Assembly: GCA_019188255.1 (NCBI GenBank)
Contig: JAETXT010000001.1
Coordinates: 744,001-808,000 of the forward strand
Length of the DNA stretch: 64,000 nucleotides
Origin: Verticillium longisporum
Taxonomy: Eukaryota; Ascomycota; Sordariomycetes; Glomerellales; Plectosphaerellaceae
Reading direction: 5' to 3'
Every line of letters starts with the position of its first letter. Positions within the stretch are counted from its first letter, which is position 1. Shown here one piece after another: positions 11,314 to 24,411 of the stretch. The notes below the pieces were generated by a model. That model was given only the letters and a program-made list of their open reading frames with translations. It made no database searches and was not told the DNA's origin. Made by a program: the position numbers and the translations under genes.

Positions 11314-12602
11314 GGGCAATGCAGTGTTTACTTTGAAGACTTAGTCAAGGTAGAGGAAGTGGGCGACCGGGAAGATTCGACAGGCTGCTTGGAAAGGGTT
11401 CATTGCTGTTAATACCGTCCTGCGTGATTGCCGTCCTAATTAATAAGTGCCAGCCGAAAAGTACACGAGACCACCATTCTGCCTTGCGTAAGGGAACTGT
11501 ACATGTAGGACTGAAGCTAGCTCGGTGTGTATCACCGTTATTATTAGAAGCTGGGCTGAAAGTGTCTTACGCGGACTGTTGACGCAGGCGTAGTGCTTCG
11601 TGCCAGAGCAGGCAGAGGGATAACACGACCAATCTCGATCCAACAGCTTCGTAACCACCATTTCTCTCGTGCCGAAGGCTGCTTCGGCACCTTATTAGGA
11701 GACCAGGCAACAAAGGTAAAACTTAGAGTGGTCCGTGGTAAATCTAGGTACTTCTGTACGCAAAAGTACCTATGTCGACCTCCCTCGCCCGTCTAAGGTT
11801 AGGTAATGGTTGGGCTGTGCGCATCATTATCTTGGTAGGTGTTGATCCACCCAGACCTCCCTCGTGAACCCTTATGGACTGGGCCAGCCCAGCAGCATAG
11901 GACGCGAGCACAGGCCGTGAAACAGCTGGACGTGGATTCCTCGTTTCGGCCGCCTTCCCATTCGGGACACTTGCCTTGTCTTCATCTTGCGTTTCCAGAA
12001 GGCCACGACAGCGACATCAACCTGACCCATGTTTTCGGCATTTCAAGACTTGCCTCTCTCACCATCCGCCTTGGATTTGGAAGCGTACATATCCGATTGA
12101 CGATTGAAGCCTTGCCGTTCGCCTGTTCGGTAGGCCATCTTTGGTGCGACTAGTTCTGCTCAAGGTACGTCAATTGCACTGCATGGCAATCTGATGTCCT
12201 TCAGCCCCCCCCTGAGGATTCAGTAGATCGCCCCCTCCCAAACCCGACGCCTTGTCAGACTTGCGCCTTCTCCAGCATAGCCGCAACTTTCTACCAACCT
12301 TCTTTTCCCATCTGTCATCAGCGATCTCTTTGATTGCTCTCCCCTGTTCGCCATTCACTGCTCATCCCTTTCGGCGCATTCTTGAGACGCGCGTGCACAG
12401 CAACCTCGACTTCATACTGACAGCATACCATCCAGCGACATACTACGACCGATTCATTCCTTTGACCTTACTCGGCATTGATTTGCGATAGATCTCCTCC
12501 TATGTCTTAGGCCTCGAGAACAGATCTCCTTTTCACTTCTCCCGACCACAGAATCTCTTCCTAGTTGCAGAGGCTTTCGTGCCTATACCCCGAACACCCA
12601 CC
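11314..12602. other. Intergenic upstream of the kexin gene
   Basis: The 3' UTR of snx4 is followed by a long leader for the kexin gene. The last 300 bp are rich in CT tracts, typical of a fungal 5' UTR. Open frames at 11839-12153 and 12252-12491 lack domains and look like chance translations of this leader. Confidence 0.6.
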
Positions 12603-15294
12603 ATGAAGGTTACAGCTGCCATCGGCCTTCTTGGCCTGGCTGCCGCTGCGGCCGGCGCAAAGCATACGCCTCGAAACTACGAAACCAACGACTACTATGT
12701 CCTCGAACTCGACTCTTCCACGGCCCCGCATCTCGTCGCAGAGCGCCTAGGCCTGAGGCACGAGGGAGAGCTGAGCGGCCTCGACGGCCACCACATCTTC
12801 GCTGGGAAAAGGGCAGTGCATGATGTTGTCAAGCCCGAGATCCAGGCGAGTCGAAGAAGGAAGCGCGACCTCGACGGATTCGATATCCTCGATGGTGTTC
12901 GCTTTGCACAGAGACAAGTCCCACGTGCACCGTGGGAGAAAGGGCGCCGCCGCCCGTCGTGAAGCCGGAGCCACAACCGGCTGTTGTGCGGCAGGAGGTC
13001 GACGCTGCTCTCGCGCAGCAGCAGCAGCAGCTCATGAAGACGTTGGGAATCAACGACCCCATCTTCGACGTGCAGTGGCATCTTTTCAACCCGGTTCAGA
13101 AGGGCCACGACATCAATGTGACTGGTGTCTGGATGGGGGCATCACCGGCCAAAACGCGACCGTGGCCATCGTCGACGACGGCCTTGACATGTATAGCGGC
13201 GACTTGAAACCCAACTACTATGCTGCCGGTTCCTACGACTTCAACGATCACAGGGATGAGCCGAAGCCTACCCTGGCCGACGACAGGCATGGCACAAGGT
13301 GCGCTGGCGAGGTTTCTGCCGCGAAAAATGACGTCTGCGGTGTCGGTGTCGCCTACGATTCCAAGATCGCCGGGCTGCGTATTCTGAGCAAGCTCATTTC
13401 GGACGCTGACGAGGCCGTGGCTATGACCTATGACTATCAGCACAACGATATTTACTCTTGCTCGTGGGGCCCACCTGACGACGGTCGCTCCATGGACGCG
13501 CCCGGAATCTTGATCAAGCGCGCCATGCTCAAGGGCATCCAGGATGGACGCAACGGTCTTGGCTCCATCTATGTCTTCGCCAGCGGCAACGGAGCAGCCA
13601 AGGAGGACAACTGTAACTTTGACGGCTACACAAACTCGATCTACAGCATTACGGTTGGTGCCGTTGACCGCACCGGTCAGCACCCATACTACTCCGAGAA
13701 GTGCTCCGCGCAAATGGTTGTGACATACAGCAGCGGTGCCGGCGATTCTATCGTATGTTGTGCCCACTGCGTCGGGTCTGCTTTTGCTAACTGACAATCC
13801 AGCACACCACCGACGTCGGCCCAGATGCGTGCACCGACGCACATGGAGGTACATCGGCGGCCGCTCCCATTGGTGCTGGAGTCTATGCTCTGGTTCTTTC
13901 TGCGAGGTCTGACCTGTCGTGGAGAGACATGCAGTGGCTTGCCATGGATACTGCTGTGCCTATCAACTTGGACACTGGGGAATGGCAGGATACGACCATC
14001 GGCAAGAAGTTCAGCCACACTTTTGGTTACGGCAAGATTGATGCTTACGCCATGGTCGAGGCCGCCAAGATCTGGAAGAAGGTCAAGGCCCAGGCCTGGT
14101 ACTATTCGCCCTGGGTTCACGTCAACACCGCCATCCCTCAAGGCAAGGATGGCCTGGCTGTTTCCCACGAGGTCACTTCTGATGCCCTCAAGCAGGCCAA
14201 TTTGGCTCGCGTGGAGCACGTTACTGTCACCATGAATGTTAACCACACTCAGCGGGGTGACTTGAGCGTGGACCTGATCAGCCCGGATGGCATCGTCAGC
14301 CACATTGCGACAACCCGCAAGAATGACAAGGATGCGAATGGCTACATCGACTGGACCTTCATGAGCGTGGCTCACTGGTATGTCTCCGTGCAATAGGTCC
14401 AATCTCGTGCATCGAAAGCTGATATGTTTCTAGGGGTGAAAAGGGTATCGGGAAATGGACTGTTGTCGTCAAGGACTCTGTGAGCAACCAGCACCAGGGC
14501 ACCTTCATCGACTTCCACATCAAGCTTTGGGGCGAGTCGATCGACGAGAAGAAGGCTACCAAACTCCCAATGCCCGAGGAGAGTGACGACAACGACCACG
14601 CCAAGATCCAGACGACTACCGTGGCTGCAGCTACGACCTCTGTCAGCCACCCACCTCAGGATACAGGTTCTCTGGAGGCGCACCCGACTGATCACCCTGA
14701 CCGACCGGCCAAGGTCAAGACGACCACGACAGCTGCGGCTGAGGCTACCACGGAAACCAGCGCCGCGACACCTGCGCAGACAAGCGCATCTGCCCCCTCC
14801 GGCACCCAAGGGGCTCAAGGGGCGCCGACGAACAGCAACTGGATATCCTGGCTCCCGTCTTTCGGTGCCTCCACCAAGGCTCAAGTTTGGATCTATGGCG
14901 CCCTGGCGCTGATCGTAGCTTTCTGCTCGGGTCTTGGAATATGGTTCTTTATCGCTCGCCGCCGCAAGCTGCGCAACAGCCCCGCGATGACTACGAATTC
15001 GAACTCCTGAATGAGGACGAATCCGAAGGCCTCAACCGCGGCGAGAAGGGTGCCGCCGCTGGTGGCAAGGGTCGCCGCACCAGGGGCGGTGAGCTGTACG
15101 ACGCCTTTGCAGGCGGCAGCGATGATGAGGAGGAGTTTGTGGGTGAGGGTTACCATGACCAGGAGCGGTCAAGATCCCGCGAGGGTCGGAGGCGGGTGAG
15201 CGGTGACGATGAAGAACAACATGTCATTGGCGATGACAGTGACGATGAGGTTGTAGATGAGAAGCAGAGACTGGGAGGTGGCCGGCAGGGTTGA
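12603..15294 (+). CDS. kexB: Kexin, Golgi prohormone-processing serine protease (three apparent 1-base deletions)
   Basis: A Kex2-type subtilase that cleaves secretory precursors after Lys-Arg or Arg-Arg in the late Golgi. Exons are 12603-13752, 13803-14377 and 14434-15294. A signal peptide starts MKVTAAIGLLGL. The propeptide has a furin-like RRRKR at residues 84-88. The catalytic triad is Asp192 in AIVDDGLDM, His230 in DDRHGTRCAGE and Ser in HGGTSAAAP; the oxyanion Asn is in FASGNG. A P/homoB domain follows, then a Ser/Thr linker, one membrane span (IYGALALIVAFCSGLGIWFF) and an acidic tail with YEFELL and ELYDAF, resembling TGN-retrieval signals. One base seems lost in a G or C run near 12943, near 13138 and near 14982. 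Restoring them gives 862 aa with no other stops. Three lesions in one intact-looking protease point to sequence error. Confidence 0.93.
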
Positions 15295-17390
15295 TGTCCC
15301 CACCAAACTGGAAGTGTGCCCTTCAACGATAATAGGGGGGAAAGCAGCAGCCTATTCGCGTTCTGCTGGGTATTCTGTACGATGGCATCTCGCTGTTGGG
15401 TAATCGGGTTGTCCTTGCATGTGCTCAGCCACTAGGCTGGAAATGGAGCAGGCGTTTGCATCTTTTCTCTATGGAACCTACAATTATGTCTTACCACGCA
15501 ATGGATGAAGTAATTGAGGCTATGAAGCATGCACTACACGAAGTCTTGGTTGTTTCTTCCATGTGCATGACTGAACCGCCCGCAAGACAGTCAGCTCATT
15601 TCAGTGCCTCACAGGGTTAGTTGATGAGCACGATGTGAAGCAGCTTGCGAAGGCAAAGGTTGTGTAGTCTGCTGTGGTAATTCGAGGAGAGGGCAATGAT
15701 TCGATCCTCTTGCAGAAACAAGAGGTGTCTGTCACGAGCTTTCTGAGTAGTGTGACGCCCAAGACCAAGGGGTCAGCCAGCGAGCACTCCAGTCGCTTGG
15801 GCTCCGGGAAAAGGTTGAGCAACCTAGTCTCAGATAGCCTCTGTTCCTGCCGCCTCGAGCGCGACATCGAGCGGCAAGCTAGTGACGGTGGCTTTTTCAA
15901 CACAACCCGACCAACAACTCGGGTGGCTGGGAAAGACGTGCAGCAGGGGGGTGACGACGCCAGTGTTAGGGGATCTCACCGTCGCTGCGCGCGCGCTGGG
16001 GCCCACAGCCGACCTGTCCCAGTAGAGCCAGCCGAGGGGTGCAGGCCCTGTACTTCGCAGTGCTGTATTGTGTTACTGCGTCGTTCCGTCTCTTAGAGAT
16101 GCCATGATCGCCGAAGATAACCTATGTGCATGCGTTTATCAGTGCGTCGGGGAGGACAAGCAGAATATGTCTCTCGATATAGCAGACTGTTACACTACCA
16201 CATACCTGGATGACATCCCCGTCGACAGGTCTCAGAGCGGACGGGCGAGATATCAGAATCCCGGTACATGCGCCTGTGACGTGTCTAAGAGCCTTATGCT
16301 TGTCGTCATGCCACCTCCGATGATAGTGCTGAGGCGTCAATGCGTACTTTGCCCAAGGCACCTAGGTAGGTAGGTATCTTACTTCACTTAGGTTGCAGCG
16401 GTGTGCGAGCTCCTAGACACGCGTATGCGTGCTTGTGCCAATATTGTGTGTATCAACTGCTGAGCGTACCTAAAACCAACGATCAAGACGTAATGTAACG
16501 AGCAGCAAGATGGCAACCTCTGGCTCGCCATGCTGATAGCCTAGAATGCATCTAGGCCAAACAAAATGCGGGGAGGGGTCGCGTAGTCAGTGGGCGAGGC
16601 TAGCTGCCCGCGCTGGGTACGCTTGCTCCCGTCGATGTCCCGACCGCCTCTTCTTTCCATCTTCGCACGTTGCCGCTCTGTAGCGTCAACGGAGCCTGTG
16701 CCCCAGCCCACCTGCGCCGTCGAGCGGTGGGGGCCGGGTCGGTGTTTCCCTTCGATCCTACCTAGTCACGATCCTGGCTCACGATCCTGGCTTCCTTGCC
16801 AGCTCAACCCCCCCCCTTCCTCCCCAAACTCATTACCCAAGCTCCGGCAGGAACTGCCCTGGTCAGCTGCCTTCCCTGTTCTTTTCTGCCAGGGTGCCTG
16901 CTCTTCGCGCTTCAAACGAACAATGACGACGTAGCGCGCAGCCCAGCCTGGCGTCAACCTCGCTCTTTTCCCTGCAAGCTTCCTATTCTTCTTCCCGGTG
17001 ACCAGCCTCTTCCTTATACAGACGACGCCGTCTGACCGTACCGCCGGACCTTATTTCTTTTCCAACCCTTTTGCTCGAGTCGTTTGCTTGGCGCCCCCGT
17101 CCTGTCGGCGATCATCATACTTAGCAAATATTACTCCTACGATATCCTCTTTACGTCCTATCTCCATCGCTTCGCATGTGTCTGCACCGCATTGGCTCAC
17201 TTCTCAGCACTCTTGCTCCGCTTCGCCTGGGCCATGGGAAGCTGCATGTCGCCTCGTAGGCCGGGCCATTCTTCCACGCTTCTCCTGCAGACCGTCTAGG
17301 GCTCATTCGGCCCTCATGGACTGACCTCTGTACGCCCAATCTGCAAATCCACCGACCCAATCACCTACTTCTCTCTCATACTCGGGATCC
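15295..17390. other. Intergenic between kexin and the PhoD-like gene
   Basis: About 2.1 kb without a supportable gene. The distal 700 bp (16700-17390) are CT-rich with many pyrimidine tracts and no long codon-biased frame, as expected for the leader of the large gene starting at 17391. A short direct duplication of CACGATCCTGGCT lies near 16767-16792. An AGGTAGGTAGGTA patch is at about 16363-16376. Confidence 0.6.
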
Positions 17391-20300
17391 ATGCCCAATC
17401 CTGCCACCCAGCCATCTCCAGAGCACATGGCCACTCCCTGCTGGGGCGCCTTGCCCAAGGGTCCAAGTACCGCCCGCCGCGTCTCTGGTGATGATCAGGT
17501 CCTCAACGACCAGCCACCGCTAAACCACATGGATCCCTTCTCTAGCTCGAGTGCCCCCCAACAACAACCTCGACGAGACCGCGCCTCAGTCCAGACAGCA
17601 CGCACTGGCTATACTGAAGCTCCCACCGAGTCTACCTTGAGCCCCTTTGTCTCACCTACGATGTCAAGCTTCGCACCGCAAGGACTGGCGCCGCGGCCTC
17701 CAACCCTACCCTACGGCTCGTCTGAATACGCCGACGAGTTTGCCGAGAAGCGACAGCGCCGTCGAAGCTTGAAGAACGAAGAACAGATCGACAGGACAGT
17801 TGGACCCACGCCACCTGCTGCGCCTGACGTCCCTCGAGCTCCTCCCGTGAGCTATCGTCAGCCGTACACCCAGAGCGTCCAACCTGCCGGACCTCTGGCA
17901 CCCCAGCGTCAAAACGTCCCTCCCGTCGATATCGACGACATGGAGCCCGAGGCCTACTACAAGGCGGATGGCCAGCAAAACTACCCGCGCACTGAGCGTT
18001 CACAAGGAGCCTCACGCCCGGCTGGTCCGCCCAGAGATGCCCGACATGGGAGGAGGAAATCCTCGGCGACGAACACTGTACCCCTCAATGGTGCTGGGGA
18101 AGCATTGGATTCTGCCAACCAGCCCACCAGGATACCAACTGGTCGGAAGGTCTCTACAGACATCCGCTCGCCCCTCCAGCATCTCGAGACTGTGCTCAGC
18201 AAGGAGGAGAAGCGTGCTCGCATGGAAGCCGCTGAACAGAGGGTACGAGCGAAAGCGAATGCCGATCCAAAGTTGCTGCAGCCGATCGCGCAACGAACGC
18301 AGCCCCGACAGCCCAGGCCACAACCACAGCAAGCCCTAGTACAGCAACCACAGCAAGTCCGATTCAGCAACGATCGGGACCCAGACATTTATGAAGACAC
18401 CCCGCCTCGTGGTCCTCCACAGGTAAACGCTGTCGCGGCAGCCCCGGCAGCCGCAGGCTCCCGAGGATATCCTCCTCAAAGTGCCCCAGAAGACGGAAAG
18501 TATCAGTCTACCGCCTCTCAGCAAAACCGTAGACCTTCCGAGCCCGCGTACCCCGATGTGCACCAAACTCAGGAACACAATTCAGGAATCCCTCAGCGCA
18601 ATCTCAGTTTCCGTGATCGAGCGCAGAAGGATGACCTGCGGTTGCCCAGCAGCAACCTGAGGAACCAAAACGAGGCCAGTCCGCTCTCAATGCCGCCAGT
18701 CACGACACCCGGCGGCGGCTTCTCTCTCACCAGAACCGGTAGCAACAAGTTGAAGAAAGAAAAGCCTGGCGATCCGTGGTTCAGGGTAAGGCAGCAGGCG
18801 GAGCAGCAATACAGCAACGCTGATACGCGAAATCTCGCCATGGACAGGTCAGCCGCTGCTATAGGCGGTAGCGCAGGCTCAGTGCAGCGATCAGGCTCTT
18901 TACAGGGCCAACAGTACCCTCGAGATCCCAGTATCCCCTCCGAGCAGGTCGAGCGGGCCGGCGTACCAAGCAAGGCTGCGAGATTGATCGGCATCGACAT
19001 GGGCGGGGTTCAACGCAGGTCTACTGCACCCACAGTCAGGAGACAATCATTCGATCAATACGAGGTTCCCCAGCGTGAACCAGTACCTGTAGATGGAGCA
19101 CCAGCTGTTGCGCTCCAGACCGGGCGGTACGCAGATGCTCGGCGACAGCGACGGAACGAGGACAGCGATTACAACTCCTCCGACGATGAGCGCGGTCACC
19201 ATGTCTCGAACATGATCTACCGAAAGAAGGAGCATATGAGCCCTGGTCGCGGATTGTACCTACCGCCTCAATGGCTTAATGAGTGGCAGAAAAGCACGAC
19301 TGGCCTTCTTGGAGGCTCGCTACTCGACCTCAGTCAGGAACAGCTTCCGGTAATTGATAAAACCACGCCGTGGTGGGAAGGCGACAACACGAGGAGGCGG
19401 TCTAGTGTTAATTCGAGGCCACGCAAAGCTGAAGCATTCGACGGCGAGTACGACGAAACAACAGGTGAGTATCTTCGCACGTCTTCTGCCAGCATACGCT
19501 TACTCATGACTACAGCGCCCACTAGGTTTAAGCCATCTCTGCACCTCAAATGTGGTCCACTTCTGCGCTACTGCGGTATTCGACATGAGAAGGGCTTGGT
19601 CGGTCGCTCAACCAAAGCTGCTCCTGCGGATAGAGAGATTTGGAGAGGCACGGTCATGATTGTGACACAAGACTCCCAGTCGTCATACGAAATTTCTCCT
19701 ACACTTCGCCTGTTCGTTCAACCGATAGAGCTGTTGCCTCCGCCTCCCCATGAGATCTCGGGCGAACAACCACTAGCCCCTGAGTACGTTGACCCGATAG
19801 CAGGGTTACCGAAGCTAGGAAGGAGAGGAGAGACATTGTACGTTCGCCCGGTGGAGCATCTTGAGGAAGCCAAAGACCTCTCCAGGGACGAAACAGACGA
19901 GGGTCTCTTCGAGACTTTGAGAAGCCCTCCCGACTACCCTGTAGCCGAGGGTGCCGTAGATCTCTCATACACCAGTCGGCGCGCCCGCGCCAAACTGGAT
20001 GGCGAAAGAGCATCAAAGTACAAAGATGTACGAGGATTCCGTTTGCATGCTGAGAGGGGTTACACCTTCTGGCGCTTCAACATTGAGGTCGAGCTCGGCG
20101 CGAAGCAGCAGCGCATCGCCTACCGGATCAACAGAGGTCCTGCTATGGGATTTTGGGTTCCTGCCAAGGGGCAGTCGATGAACATTATGTTCCACAGCTG
20201 CAATGGCTTCAGCATGAGTGTTAACCCCAATGACCTGAGCGGCCCTGACCCTATGTGGCGAGACGTTCTTAACAATCACCAGACAAACCCTTTCCACGTC

Positions 20301-22838
20301 ATGATTGGAGGCGGTGACCAGGTCTACAACGACTGCCTGATAGGCCAAAGCGACCTTTTCAATGACTGGTTGGACATTCGGAACCCCCTACAAAAGCACA
20401 ACGCGCCTTTCACACCGGCAATGCAGAACGAGCTTGAATCGCTCTACCTCGAGCGGTACTGTATGTGGTTCTCGCAAGGTCTCTTTGGGCTCGCCAACTC
20501 TCAAATTCCCATGATCAACATGTGGGATGACCACGACATTTCGGACGGCTACGGTTCATACCCGCACCATGACCAGAACTCGCCGTGCTTCTCCGGTTTA
20601 GGTGCTGTTGCATTCAAGTACTACATGTTATTCCAGCATCAGAGCATCCCTGTCGAAACCCCATCCACGGAACCGAGCTGGCTCCTTGGCGAGAAGCCTG
20701 GGCCGTACATCAACGAGCTTAGTCGCAGCCTTTTTACGTCTTTGGGCTCCAAGGTTGCGCTATTAGCCGTCGATGCCCGCACCGAGAGGACTGAGGATGA
20801 TGTTATCAGCGAGGGATCCTGGAAACTGATCATGGATCGCTGCTATGCAGAAGTCAAGAGTGGCACAACGGAGCATCTGTTGGTGCTACTGGGAGTGCCC
20901 ATTGCTTACCCAAGAATGGTGTGGCTTGAGAACATGTAAGTTTAGTGACTGCTTACACCAGTCGATCCCGTGCTGACTTTATGTAGCCTCACTTCTCGGA
21001 TCATGGATCCTGTCAAAGCCATGGGTAAGCTTGGTTTGCTTGGGAACGCACTCAACCGCATCGACGGCGGTGTTGAGGTGTTGGACGATTTGAACGATCA
21101 CTGGACAGCCCGCAACCACAAGAAAGAGAGGAGTGTGGTCATCGAAGACTTGCAGGATCTGGCTGCAGACAAATCAGTGCGGATCACAATTCTCAGTGGC
21201 GACGTTCACCTTGCCGCCGTGGGACAATTCTACACCAACCCCAAGATCAGTCTTCCAAAGCACAAGGATTTCCGCTACATGCCGAACATTATCTCCTCAG
21301 CAATCGCTAACACGCCACCGCCGAATATGCTTGCTGATGTTCTCAACAAGCGTAACAAGGTGCATCACTTTGACGAGAACACTGACGAGTCCATGATCCC
21401 CATGTTCTCGCACGGCGTAGATGGAAAGCCGAGGAACAACAAGCATCTGCTTCCACACCGCAACTGGTGCTCTATCCGCGAGTGTAAGCCAGGGATGACA
21501 CCACCACCGACGCCTCCTCTTTCAAACCACGACGGAAGCCCCAGTCCTCCTCTCGCAAGAAAAGACAGCAACGGGGGTGTTATGCGGCGCCTGACCAAGA
21601 CTCGTGGCCCTCAATACCGTCCTGACGCACCGCAACAACGCGAATCCCGGCCGCCCATCACAGGCGAGAAGTCTGGTGGACTGTTCCGCAGGTTTTCGAG
21701 GCGCAGCTCATCCGCAGGGCAAGACACTGCGCGACCCGGTCAACTTACTCGCACCATGTCACTGACCCGGGGTGACTTCAGTCCTCGCAAGTTCTTTAAC
21801 CGGCGTCCCAGTATATCACGACCGGATGATGGCGGAATCAATGGCCAATGGGGCCAGGCTGACGGGGAAGCCGACTTCTACCAGTACGATGATCCTCGCC
21901 GACCTCCTTCGCCGCCTAGGCAGCAGAGAGGTCTAGTCCTTCGTGGAGGCGGACGGCCTCAATTTGATGATCGACATGATGAGTTCCAGCCTGGTGACGA
22001 GGACTACTTTACGGCCAGGGCACCTCCTCGTCCTCCTAAGCCGCCACATCAGCAACAGCTGTACCCGCAAGGTTACCAAGAAGACGCACCACCTGAGCCG
22101 CCCGTGCCGATCAGACCATTCCATCGAACGCCTACGGGGCTGAGGAGGAACCAGACGGGAAAGGGAGTTGCTGGAGCACATGACATTGATCTTGAAGGCG
22201 GCCTTGACATCTGTCTCAATGTAGAGGTGAATCCTCGAGACCCAGCCGGTATCACAGTGCCATATCGTCTACTTGTGCCACGTTTGTTCTGGGAAGATTC
22301 CAAGGACGAAACGCCTCCAGTGGTGCAGCAGCCAGCTCCATCGGCCTTCAAACGATTGCTGAGCTTTAGAAAGAAGCAGCAAACGGGTGGTGGTCCAGTC
22401 AGCCCCCAACAGTCGAGCTCTGTGCCCGCGAGCCAGGAGTATCTTGGGGGCCGTGGGGATGGAGGACAGTGGGGGCCAGTAGCACGGGGCCCACAGCCGC
22501 CGGCTCAGCAGCATTACCACCACCAGGCGCCCCCTCCTCAACAACAGCAGCAGCAACAGTATGGACAGCCAGTTCAGCGCCAGCATCATCATCACACGAG
22601 TCAGCAACAACAGCCTATGATGACCCGTGCTGGACTTTCACAGCCGTCATCTAGCCGGGCGGGCGGCTTCCCGCAAGCGCATGTACCACCTCCACAGCAC
22701 TTTCAGACGCAACTAGGCTCAGGGAAGCACGACGAGATTGAGTATGAGGAGTATTATGATACGCCAGACGAGGACGCTGGACGTTCAAAGAGGAGATATC
22801 AAGGCTTGGTAACGAGGATTGAAAAAACGCACGATTAG
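17391..22838 (+). CDS. PhoD-like metallophosphatase with long disordered flanks
   Basis: A very large fungal protein (1781 aa) with a central PhoD-type metallophosphoesterase domain. Exons are 17391-19464, 19516-20935 and 20987-22838. The first intron (51 nt, GTGAGT donor) keeps the frame open, but removing it joins YDETTAPTRFKPSLHLKCGP, the conserved form. Metal-binding motifs are GGGDQVYND near residue 957, NMWDDHDISDGYG near 1028 and ILSGDVHLAAVG near 1235. The C-terminal half adds NWCSIRE and long Pro/Arg/Gln-rich stretches with several PPxPP-type motifs. The first 600 residues are low-complexity and Pro/Gln/Ser-rich, ending in GRGLYLPPQWLNEWQ. Related fungal proteins are annotated only as PhoD-like phosphatase; the substrate is unknown. 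The start is the first in-frame ATG after the CT-rich leader; MDPFSSSS at 17529 is an alternative. Confidence 0.87.
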
Positions 22839-23727
22839 GGACAGGAGTTTTGCATCGATCAGAGGGTGTTGGGCATCTGGAAGGTAGCATACGAGGAGCG
22901 GTTGGTTCGGCAAGCTAGACAGCGGTAGCTCCCATTGCATACCTCATACACCTGGGGCATATGAACCGAGACAATATGATTTACTTTCTTGAAGCGTTGT
23001 GAAAGGGAGAACACGAAAGGCCAGTCTGGGTGCCTGATGCGTGGATGCTGCGTACACCTGCTGCTGAGCTACGTACATAAGAAGTGTGCGGCAGGAGAAG
23101 AACCAGAACCGCCAAGTTGAAACATCTAGTTGTTCGAGGTCGCCAGATCACCAATGCTAAACGAAGAGCGCATCGATTGGGCCGGCATGTCACCATGGGA
23201 CTCGGATATGGCAAAGTCGGTTTCGAAATGAACGCAACCTCCAACCTAGGGCATCAAAATCGTTGGTTTTCCCGGGTGGCCGTTCATGATCTGCACGTGA
23301 GCCTCTCTCATTAAACAACGACTTACCTAGGCCTCTTGCTGTCCAGTTCTTACACACATCAAGTCTCACTGGGCAGTCGCAAAAGACGGTGCAATCTGCA
23401 AATCCATGTTAGTCCACACAAGAACCCCGCCGTCAGTCGTGTCGTTGCCTCAGGACATACCTTGTGAATGTGCTATCACGCGCCGACATGTTGTACATGT
23501 CGGCTCAGACACGTATCCAACTCCCCCACCCCCGTCTCGTAGAGGATACGTGCTGCTCCAGGACCAAGAAGGCGCAGTCCGGAAGACTTGTGCCGGTCCT
23601 CCATTTTTCAACTCATCCTCTCTGTCTTCTCTCCGTGTTCTGTTCCTCTTCATCATCATCTGCTTTTTCCTTCTTTCTTGCAAATGTCTGAACTCGGCTA
23701 GGCTTCACGCGAGCGGACGTTGGAGGT
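22839..23727. other. Intergenic between convergent PhoD-like and Y14 genes
   Basis: This holds the 3' ends of two convergent genes. Short frames only, with a T-rich patch at 23640-23690 just beyond the Y14 stop. No gene or repeat seen. Confidence 0.6.
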
Positions 23728-24411
23728 TTACTCGGCATCGACGTCCGCCGCCTTGTCGGCCCCGGCAGCGACGCCCGGTGTCCTGCTGCGGCTTCGGCTC
23801 CTCCCCCTCCCGCGGTTCTGGGCGCGAGCCCTGCCGCCGCCTCCTCCGCCGCTGCCGCCGCCGCCGTGGCGGTCGCTGTTCTTCCCTGGCGGGGGTCGCA
23901 CAAAGGCGAAGTCGACGCTGATGGTCTGGTCGAGCAGCTTGGCCTTGTGCGCGTCGTCAATAGCGGCGCGGGCCTCGGCGAGCGTGGCGTACTCGATGAG
24001 GGCCTAACCCTGTGATCGCGGGGCGGTCAGTAGTCATTCTCTCTCTCTCTCCCGCTCGCTCTTCTGAAGGATACAGCGAATAGAGGGGCGTCAACAGAAG
24101 ACCATCCTCACCTTGACGTAGCCGCTCCGCCGGTCGAGGGGCAGGTGCAGGTTCTTGATCTCGCCGTACTCGCCAAACATGTCGTGCAGGGCCTCCTCGT
24201 CGGCCTCCTCGTGGACGTTGGTCACGATGATGATCCAGCCCTCGATCGAGCGGACGGCGGTCGCGCGGCCGTGCGTCTGCATCTGCGACTCGTTGCGCGG
24301 GGGCGCCTGGCCGTCGTCGTGGGCCTGCTGCTGCTGCTGCTGGGTGTCCGTCTCCCCCTCCTGCTGCTGCTGCTGGGGCTGCTCGTCAATGTCCATCTCG
24401 ACGTCGGCCAT
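23728..24411 (-). CDS. rbm8A: Exon-junction-complex RNA-binding protein Y14/RBM8A (in-frame TAG in RNP1)
   Basis: Y14 pairs with Mago in the exon junction complex on spliced mRNA. Exon 1 is 24411-24112 and exon 2 is 24009-23728, giving 193 codons. The N-terminus [12 protein letters not shown] is acidic and Gln-rich with two Gln runs. The single RRM starts at [20 protein letters not shown] (residues 54-73), with [20 protein letters not shown] and, in exon 2, [20 protein letters not shown], then [13 protein letters not shown]. The tail is Gly/Arg-rich ([14 protein letters not shown]). With the CAG acceptor, exon 2 begins GGT-TAG-GCC, so a stop replaces the aromatic residue of the conserved K-G-Y-A RNP1 motif. 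A TTAG acceptor 6 nt further would skip Gly-Tyr and keep the frame. A one-base TAC-to-TAG change or read error is the simplest reading. Confidence 0.87.

Noticed and set aside
12252..12491. 79-codon frame upstream of kexin
   Set aside because: Lies in the CT-rich leader, no domain; at most an upstream ORF.
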